Counted from the stretch's first letter, positions 1 to 5,970 are shown. The stretch: 8,640 nt of DNA from Chloroflexota bacterium (GCA_015222405.1 JADFVG010000142.1:1-8640); one strand, 5' to 3'. Numbers and translations: made by a program. Notes: generated by a model from the sequence alone, not told the origin.

Positions 1-161
1 CAGCTAATCCCCTGCCCGATAAAGGGGCAGTTGCGGTCATCGATGTCCTTGCCCTTCTCCAGGAGCAGAACGCTCAGGTCCGAGGCTTGAGACAGTTCTA
101 AGGCGGCGAAAATGCCCGCAGGCCCGCCGCCAACAATGATGACATCGTATTTGCTTGACAA
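1..161 (-). CDS. FAD-dependent dehydrogenase (COG2509-like), N-terminal part, runs off the window
   Basis: Only the first 53 codons are present; the rest lies beyond position 1. The start is a TTG at 161-159, chosen because GGAGG (167-171 on the minus strand) lies 5 nt before it and the protein then opens directly with the dinucleotide-binding fold. Residues 5-16 read YDVIIVGGGPAG, the GxGxxG FAD-binding loop after the first beta strand. Residues 31-37 (VLLLEKG) end the second strand, with E35 placed to bind the adenosine ribose. The following KGKDIDDRNCP resembles the 'EKG.di..R.CP' signature I associate with the uncharacterised FAD-dependent dehydrogenases of COG2509, cytosolic flavoproteins of unknown substrate. 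It could instead be a geranylgeranyl-reductase-like flavoprotein. It lies 40 nt downstream of a truncated radical SAM gene, and no promoter of its own was seen. Confidence 0.8.
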   Translation of the reverse strand, partial: MSSKYDVIIVGGGPAGIFAALELSQASDLSVLLLEKGKDIDDRNCPFIGQGIS

Positions 162-201
162 TCCTGCCTCCAAACAATTCTACACAAAGCTATGGGCCTT
201 G

Positions 202-489
202 TCAAACGGTCGACTTTGGCACGAAACCTCTGTCAGCGAAGTCTCTTTGCCAGGCAGGGTCAAGAATCTGAGCCACGGCTGAGGCATATTCATCTAGGGC
301 ACCCCATAGGCTAGTGTCCATAAATCCGCCCCCTGAATCTGTAGAGTAAGGCTGAAATTGAGAACATACCTCTCGAATTACATTGGGGTGGTCTATGATC
401 ATGCAGGGACGAAGTAGGTTCTCATGGAAGGGCTGGCGCACCTTTATCCCTTTAAAGGACGGTGAATTACGCACCTCTCCGAGAAAAGC
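202..489 (-). pseudogene. C-terminal remnant of a radical SAM protein
   Basis: About 95 codons resemble the extreme C-terminus of a family of roughly 400-500-residue radical SAM proteins: 'FKGIKVRQPFHENLLRPC' followed by 'MIIDHPNVIREV' and a tail ending 'ALDEYASAVAQILDPAWQRDF'. This matches my memory of the family pattern (RQP..eNLl.PC.IIDhP.vlReV, then LDEYA). The CxxxCxxC iron-sulfur site and the whole TIM-barrel core are absent. The reading frame stays open back to a stop at 655-657, but upstream of about 490 the translation is rich in G, K, T and P and shows no family resemblance. It also crosses a perfect hairpin, so the break is probably near 490. A GTG at 474 could start a 90-aa product, but no Shine-Dalgarno precedes it. 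A stand-alone small protein cannot be excluded; a decayed fragment is more likely. Confidence 0.6.
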
Positions 490-609
490 ATCGGGATTAG
501 TAGCCGTAGGCCTTTGGTAATTGCCTGTTCCTTTACTCCTGTCATCTCCTTTTCTCCCTTCTTTTCCTACCGTAGCGATAGGTGCTGTAAGAAGTGCCTC
601 GGTCAGACG

Positions 610-652
610 AGAGCACCACAGAATCTGTAAGAATAAGGCTCTGTGGTGCTCT
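610..652. repeat. Perfect 13-bp inverted repeat (hairpin)
   Basis: Arms AGAGCACCACAGA (610-622) and TCTGTGGTGCTCT (640-652) are exactly complementary, with a 17-nt loop. It lies 20 nt beyond the stop of the 28-aa frame at 672-758. No T-run follows on either strand, so it is not a classical intrinsic terminator. It could be a 3' stabilising or Rho-linked structure, or one unit of a dispersed repeat. Confidence 0.75.
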
Positions 653-671
653 GCTTATCTAACCTAACTCC

Positions 672-758
672 TTATCCGGTCAGGAGCCTCACCATCCGAC
701 CAGGAAGCCCCCACACTTTCCCAGCCAACCCTTTGAACTCGGAAGTCCATCTCGCCAT
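672..758 (-). CDS. Possible 28-aa cationic small protein or leader peptide
   Basis: An ATG at 758-756 opens a 28-codon frame ending in TAA (672-674). It begins MARWTSEFKG and ends with VRLLTG. The main support is the translation signal: minus-strand AAGGAGGTGA (764-773) is a ten-base match to the anti-Shine-Dalgarno, and its GGAGG core sits 8 nt before the ATG, stronger than that of any other gene here. The peptide carries five Lys/Arg and one Glu, two Trp and several spaced hydrophobic residues, so a short amphipathic helix is plausible. It has no signal peptide and no cysteine. It starts 102 nt after the stop of the winged-helix regulator and is followed by a perfect hairpin. I recognise no family. 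It could be a leader peptide, a small effector of the regulator, or the front end of a lost gene. Confidence 0.4.
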   Translation of the reverse strand: MARWTSEFKGLAGKVWGLPGRMVRLLTG

Positions 759-763
759 GAAAT

Positions 764-773
764 TCACCTCCTT
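764..773 (-). promoter_or_regulatory. Strong ribosome binding site for the 28-aa frame
   Basis: On the minus strand this reads AAGGAGGTGA, near-complete complementarity to the 3' end of 16S rRNA, with 5 nt between its last base and the ATG at 758. It is the best such site in the window and the main reason to prefer this frame over the longer overlapping 64-codon frame (664-858), which has no comparable signal. Confidence 0.6.
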
Positions 774-821
774 CCTCTGCAAAATGGTCTAGGCATCCTC
801 GCTTTTCCCGCCAGCCACGAA

Positions 822-854
822 GGGGAATAATTGGAAGAAACGGAAAAATTCCCC
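822..854. repeat. 7-bp inverted repeat just after the regulator stop, enclosing a repeat of its upstream operator core
   Basis: GGGGAAT (822-828) and ATTCCCC (848-854) are perfect inverted arms with a 19-nt spacer. Inside the spacer, 835-847 (AAGAAACGGAAAA on the plus strand) repeats exactly the 13 bases at 1604-1616 in the regulator's own control region. Only one half of that dyad is present here: the TTTCCG arm is missing. There is no T-tail, so a terminator reading is weak. It could be a half-site operator for whatever is transcribed toward the 28-aa frame. Confidence 0.4.
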
Positions 855-860
855 ACAAAA

Positions 861-1565
861 TTAGCTCCTGCTAAGAGCCTTCATCACATCCTGTGTATAT
901 CTGCGAAGGGCCTCTAGCTTCTCAATATTCAGACCCTCAAGGGACATCTCATACCTTTTCAAATGGTCATGAAGCCGATCGAGGGCTCGTCGAGATGCTA
1001 CATCCATCTGCACCATGCCAGCAGCCAGACCAGCAACCAGGCTCATCCCCAGCTTGGTGGCAGGCAATTCGAGTAACCTAGTCAAGGGGCTACGCGGCCC
1101 AAGGCTGTGTTTCGCCTTTCCCAAGCTGAGCAAAAGCACCGTAATGACCTCAGCGCACAGGGCAAACGGCGACCGCTCTTCCGGGATCATGCTCATCACC
1201 TGGCGCAGCACATCCTCCTGATCGGAGGCCCTTCCACGTCGCAATCTGTCCAAGACCTGCACTTTGACCTGCTCCCATTCTTCCTCCTCATCAGCTTCCC
1301 CGGTCGGGAGAGAGAAGACCTCTGATGCCTCGGCAGTAGGGTAGAAAAGGATGTGAGAACGACCAGGGCTGGAATCTCCCTTGGGCAAAAGGTACTCTGA
1401 CAATACCAGCCCCTTTCGCTCTAAAAGGCGCAGCATATCATAGGCGCTTGACTTGCCCACCCCGAGTCTCCGAGCCACCTCCGTATAGTGGATGGGTTGG
1501 CGTGTTTCTCGATAGAGGCCCAAAAGCCTATTAAGAAATGACTTTTGCCTGAAAGTAAGCTCCAC
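861..1565 (-). CDS. Winged-helix DNA-binding transcriptional regulator, 234 aa
   Basis: Residues 1-60 form a winged helix-turn-helix. A first helix (FRQKSFLNRLLGLY) is followed by the HTH at about 25-54: 'IHYTEVARRLGV' then 'GKSSAYDMLRLLERKGLV', the recognition helix pattern of LexA/MarR/IclR-like N-terminal domains. The wing follows ('PGRSHILFYPT', 67-77). After an acidic linker (EADEEEEWEQ, 90-99) comes an alpha-helical domain of about 130 residues with two hydrophobic stretches (133-148 and 173-187). These are too short and interrupted for confident membrane segments and probably form the dimer or effector-binding core. I recognise no named family for that domain. The start is GTG at 1565; the frame is closed by a stop at 1623-1625, so little choice exists. 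A strong promoter and an inverted repeat lie immediately upstream, implying control of its own synthesis. Function as a DNA-binding regulator is well supported; its targets are unknown. Confidence 0.85.
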   Translation of the reverse strand: MELTFRQKSFLNRLLGLYRETRQPIHYTEVARRLGVGKSSAYDMLRLLERKGLVLSEYLLPKGDSSPGRSHILFYPTAEASEVFSLPTGEADEEEEWEQVKVQVLDRLRRGRASDQEDVLRQVMSMIPEERSPFALCAEVITVLLLSLGKAKHSLGPRSPLTRLLELPATKLGMSLVAGLAAGMVQMDVASRRALDRLHDHLKRYEMSLEGLNIEKLEALRRYTQDVMKALSRS

Positions 1566-1596
1566 AGCCTTGCCACCTACATCATCTACGATTCCC

Positions 1597-1615
1597 TTTC
1601 CGAAAGAAACGGAAA
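1597..1615. promoter_or_regulatory. Candidate operator upstream of the regulator (TTTCCG-N7-CGGAAA)
   Basis: TTTCCG (1597-1602) and CGGAAA (1610-1615) are perfect inverted arms whose centres are 13 bp apart, somewhat more than one helical turn. On the minus strand the site lies at or just after the expected transcription start of the promoter at 1626-1654, where a bound repressor would block initiation or clearance. The site precedes the winged-helix gene, so autorepression is the natural inference. The right arm and spacer recur at 835-847. Confidence 0.5.
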
Positions 1616-1625
1616 AGCCTATTTA

Positions 1626-1654
1626 ATTGTAACTCTTTTTCTGCTTCTTGTCAA
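1626..1654 (-). promoter_or_regulatory. Sigma-70-type promoter of the regulator gene
   Basis: The minus strand reads TTGACA (1654-1649), a 17-nt spacer, then TACAAT (1631-1626): a full consensus -35, optimal spacing and a five-of-six -10. Transcription should begin near 1619, giving a leader of about 54 nt before the GTG at 1565. It lies only 11 nt beyond the stop of the radical SAM gene, so the regulator has its own promoter and need not rely on readthrough. Confidence 0.8.
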
Positions 1655-1665
1655 AGAGGAGCGAA

Positions 1666-3111
1666 TTACTTTCCCTCGCTTAGTCGCCTCAGGATGTCCC
1701 AGAAGGCGCCGCGATAGCCTTTCTTGATCGCCTCTACCAGAACCGTATTCTGGTTGTAATTGTAATCCCTATTGCCAGCATCGGCAAAGCCAGAAAAGAA
1801 ACGCTCATCCTCAGCGATGAGACTGGCCAAGTATTGAGCAGCATCGGCGCCCAGGGCTGAGGAGAGATAAAAGATGGGGGCAAAGAAATTTTCGTTTTCA
1901 TTTACCACACCTTGGAGGTTGGGGTTCTTGGCTATAGAGCCTTGCTTTCTCACCAGGGATGCCAGCTTCGTTCCCGGGAAAACCCGCACCCCAATGCTGG
2001 CCCCCATCCGAGATGGGGAGAGCCTTTTCATGGTGCCAATAGTCGCCCGCAACGACTCCCTCGTCTCCCCAGGTCCACCCAGAAGCAAGTCGTACATGAA
2101 GACCAGGCCGTGACGGTGGCAAATCTGGGCGGTGCGAGCCAGGTCCTCCACGGTGAAATTGCGGCCCAGGGTGCGGAGCATAAAGTCAGTGCCGCTATCG
2201 GCGCCAAAGTCTACGCCGGCACAGCCCGCTTTTTGGAATAGAACGGCGAGTTCTTCATCGAAGGGGCCAGGGCTACAGTAGGCATACCATCTCACCTTAT
2301 TGCCCAGCCCCCTTTTTATTATTTCAACGCAGATATCCCGGGCATGGGCCGGAGGAAGATTGAACTCGCTATCGCAGAGGTGGAAATGCTCGACCCCCAT
2401 CTCCAAAAGAGCGGCGATCTCATCAGCGACGCTTTGAGGGGACCGACAGCGAACCCTCCTCCCCTTGCCCAGTGGGTCAGCGCAGTAGATACAACTCTGG
2501 GCGCAGCCCCGCTTGGTCTCGATAGCGCCCGTACCCCCCTCTTCATAGTAGCGGCGATTGTCCACGGTGCTGCGCTCCGGCGAGGGCATATCTTCCAGCT
2601 TGAGGTATCTCGGGCGATTGCGGCTAAAACTTTTCCCCACCCGATAGACGAGGCCAGGAACCTGGTGGTAGTCTTCTCCAGCGACGATCCTCCTCAGCAG
2701 CAAAGGGAGCGAATATTCCCCCTCCCCCCAGATGCCAAGGTCAAGCCCGCAATACTCAAGGATGGCCTCAGGCATGACAGAGAATCCCGCCCCACCAAGG
2801 ACCAGGGGAGCGGACGTCTTTGCCTTAAGGCGATCAATTATCTCTTTGAACCTAGGGATGAAGAACTCCTGACCGCCAAAGTGGCAATCATCGGTGTTGC
2901 GCAGGGTGACGGCAATGGCTGAAACGCTGTTTTGAGCCAAGAAGTGATCGATAGCTGATGCGACGTCAGCGGCAAAGCAGAGGTCAAGGAGTTCGACCCC
3001 AAAGTGACCCCTCTTGAGGGCATAGGCCAGGTAGTCCAAAGCCACGGGTACCACCGGGGGTTTCATCTGGTTGGTATTGACCAGGAGCACTTTTACCGAC
3101 TCTTCATTCAT
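1666..3111 (-). CDS. Cobalamin-binding-domain radical SAM enzyme, 481 aa
   Basis: The N-terminal 150 residues resemble a B12-binding Rossmann domain: strand 'VKVLLVNTN' (6-14), 'DDCHFGG' (74-80), 'LVLGGAGFSVMP' (103-114) and 'GIWGEGE' (126-132), the last two typical of BchE/class-B radical SAM proteins. The cluster motif CAQSCIYC follows, with C203, C207 and C210 (CxxxCxxC) to bind the 4Fe-4S cluster that cleaves S-adenosylmethionine. The barrel continues with 'HFHLCDSEF' (242-250), 'GVDFGADSG' (299-307) and 'DLLLGGPGET' (341-350), the usual SAM-contacting strands. The classical DxHxxG cobalamin histidine is not clear, so cobalamin may bind without a protein ligand, or not at all. The ATG at 3111 has GGAG 7-8 nt upstream. 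The gene follows the MeaB-like GTPase by 59 nt, probably in one operon. Substrate unknown; methyl transfer or ring chemistry are the family norms. Confidence 0.85.
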   Translation of the reverse strand: MNEESVKVLLVNTNQMKPPVVPVALDYLAYALKRGHFGVELLDLCFAADVASAIDHFLAQNSVSAIAVTLRNTDDCHFGGQEFFIPRFKEIIDRLKAKTSAPLVLGGAGFSVMPEAILEYCGLDLGIWGEGEYSLPLLLRRIVAGEDYHQVPGLVYRVGKSFSRNRPRYLKLEDMPSPERSTVDNRRYYEEGGTGAIETKRGCAQSCIYCADPLGKGRRVRCRSPQSVADEIAALLEMGVEHFHLCDSEFNLPPAHARDICVEIIKRGLGNKVRWYAYCSPGPFDEELAVLFQKAGCAGVDFGADSGTDFMLRTLGRNFTVEDLARTAQICHRHGLVFMYDLLLGGPGETRESLRATIGTMKRLSPSRMGASIGVRVFPGTKLASLVRKQGSIAKNPNLQGVVNENENFFAPIFYLSSALGADAAQYLASLIAEDERFFSGFADAGNRDYNYNQNTVLVEAIKKGYRGAFWDILRRLSEGK

Positions 3112-3170
3112 AAAGCGCTCCTTCGTCCTCTGCCCAAGCTAGTTAAGGCTGCCCCCTGCTATCACAGTGG

Positions 3171-4145
3171 TTAAGACTCCTTTTCCAGCTCAGCAAGCCA
3201 GGTCTGAAGCAGGGTCTTGTTAGTGAGGATTTCCAGGGATGCGGAATAGGGGTCCAGTTCCCCCTTCTCCACCTTTTCTAAGGCTGCCATAAGCTGGCCA
3301 TCCTTCTCCACCAGTTGCAGCAGTCGTGTCCTGATCCCCTGTTCGATGCTGTGAACAAACTCCCCCCTCCGTTGCCCCCGACGCTTGAGGGAGAGCTGCC
3401 CCGTTTCTTGAAGCACCTTGCGATGCCTTTCAATCTGGTGGTAAAGCTCTTCGATGCCGATGTTGTGGAGCGCCTGAGTGGTGACGATGGGGGGCTGCCA
3501 CCCCGAGTCCCTGGGGCTCATGTGCAGCATTTGCTCCAGCGCAGTGACCAGATAATCAACCCCCTCCCGGTCAGCCTTATTGACCACAAATATGTCGGCA
3601 ATTTCCATCAGTCCGGCCTTCAGCATCTGGATGGCATCCCCGGTCTCAGGTATAAGAACCACCACCGTGGTGTCGGTAGCCTCCATAATGTCCAGTTCCG
3701 TCTGCCCCACGCCTACCGTTTCCACCAGTACAAAATCCTTGCCAAAGGCGTCGAGGAGCTTGATTACCCCTCGAGCTGCTCGGGGAAGGCCGCCACGACT
3801 GCCCCTGGTGGCCATGCTGCGGATAAACACCCCTTTATCCAGGTAGTGCTGCTGCATCCTGATTCGGTCACCAAGCAAGGCACCACCGGAAAAGGGGCTT
3901 GTGGGATCAGCGGCCAGGATGCCCACTGAAAAATCCCCGCTCCGCATCACTGCGGTCAATCGGTCCACCAGGGTGCTCTTACCCCCTCCCGGGGGACCGG
4001 TAATGCCAACAAGATAGGCATGGCCAAGATGGGGATAAATCAGGCTCATTATCTGCGGTACCTCGGGAGCTTCCCTCTCCACCATGGTGATGAGACGGGC
4101 CAGGGACTGAGTGCTCCCGGCAAGCATCTTTTGAACTAGTTCCAC
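3171..4145 (-). CDS. meaB: MeaB/ArgK-family GTPase (cobalamin-enzyme chaperone type), 324 aa
   Basis: This is a SIMIBI-class P-loop GTPase. The Walker A loop is GPPGGGKST (50-58). 'ILAADPTSPFSGGALLGDRIRM' (76-97) is the hallmark stretch of the MeaB/ArgK family. 'FIRSMATRGSRGGL' (107-120), 'ETVGVGQTE' (142-150, switch/Walker B region) and 'VNKAD' (188-192, base-specificity NKxD) follow in family order. Length agrees with the usual 310-340 residues, and the helical C-terminal dimerisation region is present. The start is GTG at 4145, with GGAGG (4156-4160 on the minus strand) 10 nt upstream. Known members load and protect adenosylcobalamin in methylmalonyl-CoA mutase and relatives, hydrolysing GTP as a gate. 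Here no mutase gene is adjacent; the next gene is a B12-type radical SAM enzyme. A promoter lies about 45 nt upstream. Family assignment is firm, partner unknown. Confidence 0.92.
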   Translation of the reverse strand: MELVQKMLAGSTQSLARLITMVEREAPEVPQIMSLIYPHLGHAYLVGITGPPGGGKSTLVDRLTAVMRSGDFSVGILAADPTSPFSGGALLGDRIRMQQHYLDKGVFIRSMATRGSRGGLPRAARGVIKLLDAFGKDFVLVETVGVGQTELDIMEATDTTVVVLIPETGDAIQMLKAGLMEIADIFVVNKADREGVDYLVTALEQMLHMSPRDSGWQPPIVTTQALHNIGIEELYHQIERHRKVLQETGQLSLKRRGQRRGEFVHSIEQGIRTRLLQLVEKDGQLMAALEKVEKGELDPYSASLEILTNKTLLQTWLAELEKES

Positions 4146-4186
4146 TATCTAGAAACCTCCAACTTGCCTCCCGGCAAAGCAGCTAA

Positions 4187-4216
4187 ACTATAGCATCGGC
4201 CCTTTTCCTGTGTCAA
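4187..4216 (-). promoter_or_regulatory. Sigma-70-type promoter for the GTPase-radical SAM operon
   Basis: The minus strand reads TTGACA (4216-4211), an 18-nt spacer, then TATAGT (4192-4187). The expected start is near 4180, about 35 nt before the GTG of the GTPase gene. No comparable promoter is visible in the 59-nt gap before the radical SAM gene, which supports co-transcription. Confidence 0.7.
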
Positions 4217-4236
4217 GGAAACTTGGGGCAGCCCAA

Positions 4237-4419
4237 TTAGCGGGAAAGAGCAGGCGTGGGCAGAATGTATTCACCCTTTTCCCTGGGGAAGAAATTGTTG
4301 AGGACTAGAGTACGTCCTCTCTGGATGGCGGTAAAGCCATATTTTGCACGGATGCGGTCAATAACCCGGTTCAGGCACTCCCCGCCTTGTGTCGAGGAAT
4401 CAAGCAAGCTGAGCTGCTT
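4237..4419 (-). pseudogene. 3' remnant of a Y-family DNA polymerase gene (dinB-like)
   Basis: Sixty codons ending in TAA (4237-4239) read KQLSLLD near the start, then 'LNRVIDRIRAKYGFTAIQRGRTL', then a tail 'EGEYILPTPALSR'. The QLSLF-like motif followed by an amphipathic 'id.ir.kyG..ai..g' segment is the usual extreme C-terminus of DNA polymerase IV (little-finger end and tail). An in-frame stop at 4420-4422 ends the frame just before KQLSLLD, and none of the catalytic domain is present nearby. It is therefore a decayed end of a translesion polymerase gene left between two unrelated operons. The identification rests on recall of the family pattern. Confidence 0.6.
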
Positions 4420-4422
4420 TTA

Positions 4423-4773
4423 GCAAGCTCCATCAGCATTCAAACCAAAATAGCCCTTTACTAGCCATTTAACCCCATTAACAGGCGCTTTTAGCCTTAG
4501 CGAAGCTTTCAAAGTGCACTTCTGCTGCATTCTCGGCGCTTGTTATGGCCTTTGCTCTTTCCAGCTCTACTGCGATGTTAAGGACCTTTGGCATCATCCT
4601 AGCTTCTCTGCGTGCCACTAATCTCAGACCTTGTGCTGTGCCGTTTTCGCTGACGACCACAGGGATCGCCACCGACGCTGAAGCCTTGGCCTATCTCTCC
4701 ATTTTCTTCCCTAGCTGAACGTGATGGACAACCGTTCAACCGTGCCTGAGGAAGCAGGGGAATTTTTATCAAC
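4423..4773. other. Gap without a supportable gene
   Basis: Between the dehydrogenase stop and the polymerase remnant I see no convincing gene, RNA or terminator. One minus-strand frame at 4478-4672 (64 codons, GTG start, ending 'FAKAKSAC') has no Shine-Dalgarno and no family resemblance that I recognise. Its Ala/Glu/Lys-rich helical translation could be chance or old coding sequence. No T-tailed hairpin follows the dehydrogenase stop at 4774. Confidence 0.5.
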
Positions 4774-5931
4774 CTACCATGCCTCCTGGAGCACCTTCAA
4801 GACCTCGTTGAGCTCGCCGGGCCTGGGATTGGTAAACATATTCGGTTCAGTCAGCGTACCAGCAGCACAAGCCTCCAGGTCCTCTTTGGGAACCCCGACA
4901 TCGCGCAGCCGCTGGGGGTGCCCCATCCTTTTGGTGAACTCCCATATGGCATCAACAGCTGAGGTAGCAGCCTCCTTTTCACTCATCCCCTTCTCCCTAA
5001 CCGCCATAGCTTCCGCTACCAGAGCGTAGCGATCGGGGCAGGTATCTAGGTTATACCTCATTCCATAGGGAAGCAGGATGCCATTGGCAATCCCGTGAGG
5101 GATGCCATGCCTGCCCCCCACGACATGGGCCATGGCATGAACTATCCCCAGCAGGGAATTCCCAAAGCCCACCCCAGCCATGGTGGCGGCGATCATCTGC
5201 TGACCCCTAGCAAGGAGATCGTCCCCCTGTTCTACACACCTAGGTAGGTACTCCATAATTAATCGGATGGCGTGTAAATTTAGGGCATCGGCTATGGGCT
5301 CCCCAATTACAGAGGCGATGCCCTCCACGGCATGGCACATGGCGTCCATACCGGTCGAGGCGGTAACTAGTGGGGGCAGTCCCACTGTCATCTGAGGATC
5401 CAGTATCGCCAGTTTGGGAAAAATTTGATCGCTCAGAAAAACGTGCTTCACCCCTTGTTCATGATCCTTCACCACAGCGATCCAAGTAACCTCGCTCCCC
5501 GTTCCCGCAGTGGTGGGGATGGCGATATGGGGCATCAAGGGCCCCTCTATCGGTTTGGTGAGATAGTCAGCGAGCTTGCCACCCCCCTTGAGCACGATGG
5601 TCATCGCCTTAGCGGTATCTATGGAGCTTCCGCCACCGAGGCTCACCAGTATATCGGCACCGAGTTCCTGAGCCACCTCCACCCCCCTTTGAACTATGTG
5701 CACCCCGCTATCGGGCTGAACTTCGCCAAAAATCCCGACACATTTATCCCCCAGGGCTTCCCTTATCCGCTCCGGCAGATCGGTTTTCATCAGCCCCTCA
5801 TCGGTAACGATCAGCGCTCTGGTTACTCCCAGAGCTTCCATTTCCCAGACCACATTTAAAGCAGAACCCTCCCCAAAAACGATTCTCGTAGGGTTTCGAT
5901 AGCTAAAACTCAACTCTTTGGTATAGGCCAT
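4774..5931 (-). CDS. Iron-containing alcohol dehydrogenase (group III), 385 aa
   Basis: This full-length member of the Fe-ADH family is an NAD(P)-dependent cytosolic enzyme interconverting alcohols and aldehydes or ketones. The nucleotide-binding domain holds 'GGGSSIDTAKA' (99-109) and 'PTTAGTGSEVT' (139-149), both family signatures. The helical C-terminal domain supplies the metal ligands: D196 and H200 in 'GMDAMCHAVEG', H265 in 'GIVHAMAH', and H279 in 'GIPHGIANGILLP', matching the one-Asp three-His site of FucO-type enzymes. Length is typical (380-390). The ATG at 5931 follows a G-rich AAGGGGTGAG. It lies 90 nt after the enolase-superfamily gene, and an imperfect 22-bp palindrome sits in that gap. 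Relatives include lactaldehyde, 1,3-propanediol and 4-hydroxybutyrate dehydrogenases; the sequence alone does not choose among them. Confidence 0.93.
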   Translation of the reverse strand: MAYTKELSFSYRNPTRIVFGEGSALNVVWEMEALGVTRALIVTDEGLMKTDLPERIREALGDKCVGIFGEVQPDSGVHIVQRGVEVAQELGADILVSLGGGSSIDTAKAMTIVLKGGGKLADYLTKPIEGPLMPHIAIPTTAGTGSEVTWIAVVKDHEQGVKHVFLSDQIFPKLAILDPQMTVGLPPLVTASTGMDAMCHAVEGIASVIGEPIADALNLHAIRLIMEYLPRCVEQGDDLLARGQQMIAATMAGVGFGNSLLGIVHAMAHVVGGRHGIPHGIANGILLPYGMRYNLDTCPDRYALVAEAMAVREKGMSEKEAATSAVDAIWEFTKRMGHPQRLRDVGVPKEDLEACAAGTLTEPNMFTNPRPGELNEVLKVLQEAW

Positions 5932-5948
5932 AACTCACCCCTTTCTGT

Positions 5949-5970
5949 TGGTAATAAAGCTTAGTTACCA
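5949..5970. promoter_or_regulatory. Near-palindrome before the alcohol dehydrogenase gene, candidate operator
   Basis: TGGTAA (5949-5954) and TTACCA (5965-5970) are perfect inverted arms around a central AAGCTT (5957-5962); 18 of 22 positions obey the dyad. It ends 17 bp before the ATG at 5931. TGGTA/TACCA half-sites are common in GntR- and LacI-type operators, but no such regulator is in the window. A convincing promoter was not found beside it. Confidence 0.4.

Noticed and set aside
664..858. 64-codon minus-strand frame between the regulator and the hairpin
   Set aside because: It has no ribosome site at its start and its proline/tryptophan-rich translation matches nothing I know. The strong Shine-Dalgarno inside it serves a different frame (ATG at 758).
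3315..3929. 204-codon plus-strand frame opposite the GTPase gene
   Set aside because: It is antisense to a gene with intact P-loop and NKxD motifs and has no domain character of its own. The same applies to the plus-strand frames opposite the radical SAM, dehydrogenase and enolase-superfamily genes.
4420..4480. Possible continuation of the polymerase remnant upstream of its in-frame stop
   Set aside because: The three minus-strand frames here give no polymerase-like sequence before the QLSLL motif, so this is a true break and not a simple frameshift.
4478..4672. 64-codon minus-strand frame in the gap after the dehydrogenase gene
   Set aside because: No Shine-Dalgarno before its GTG, no recognisable domain, and a stop a few codons upstream. 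Chance or old decayed coding sequence cannot be told apart, so it is described only within the gap entry.
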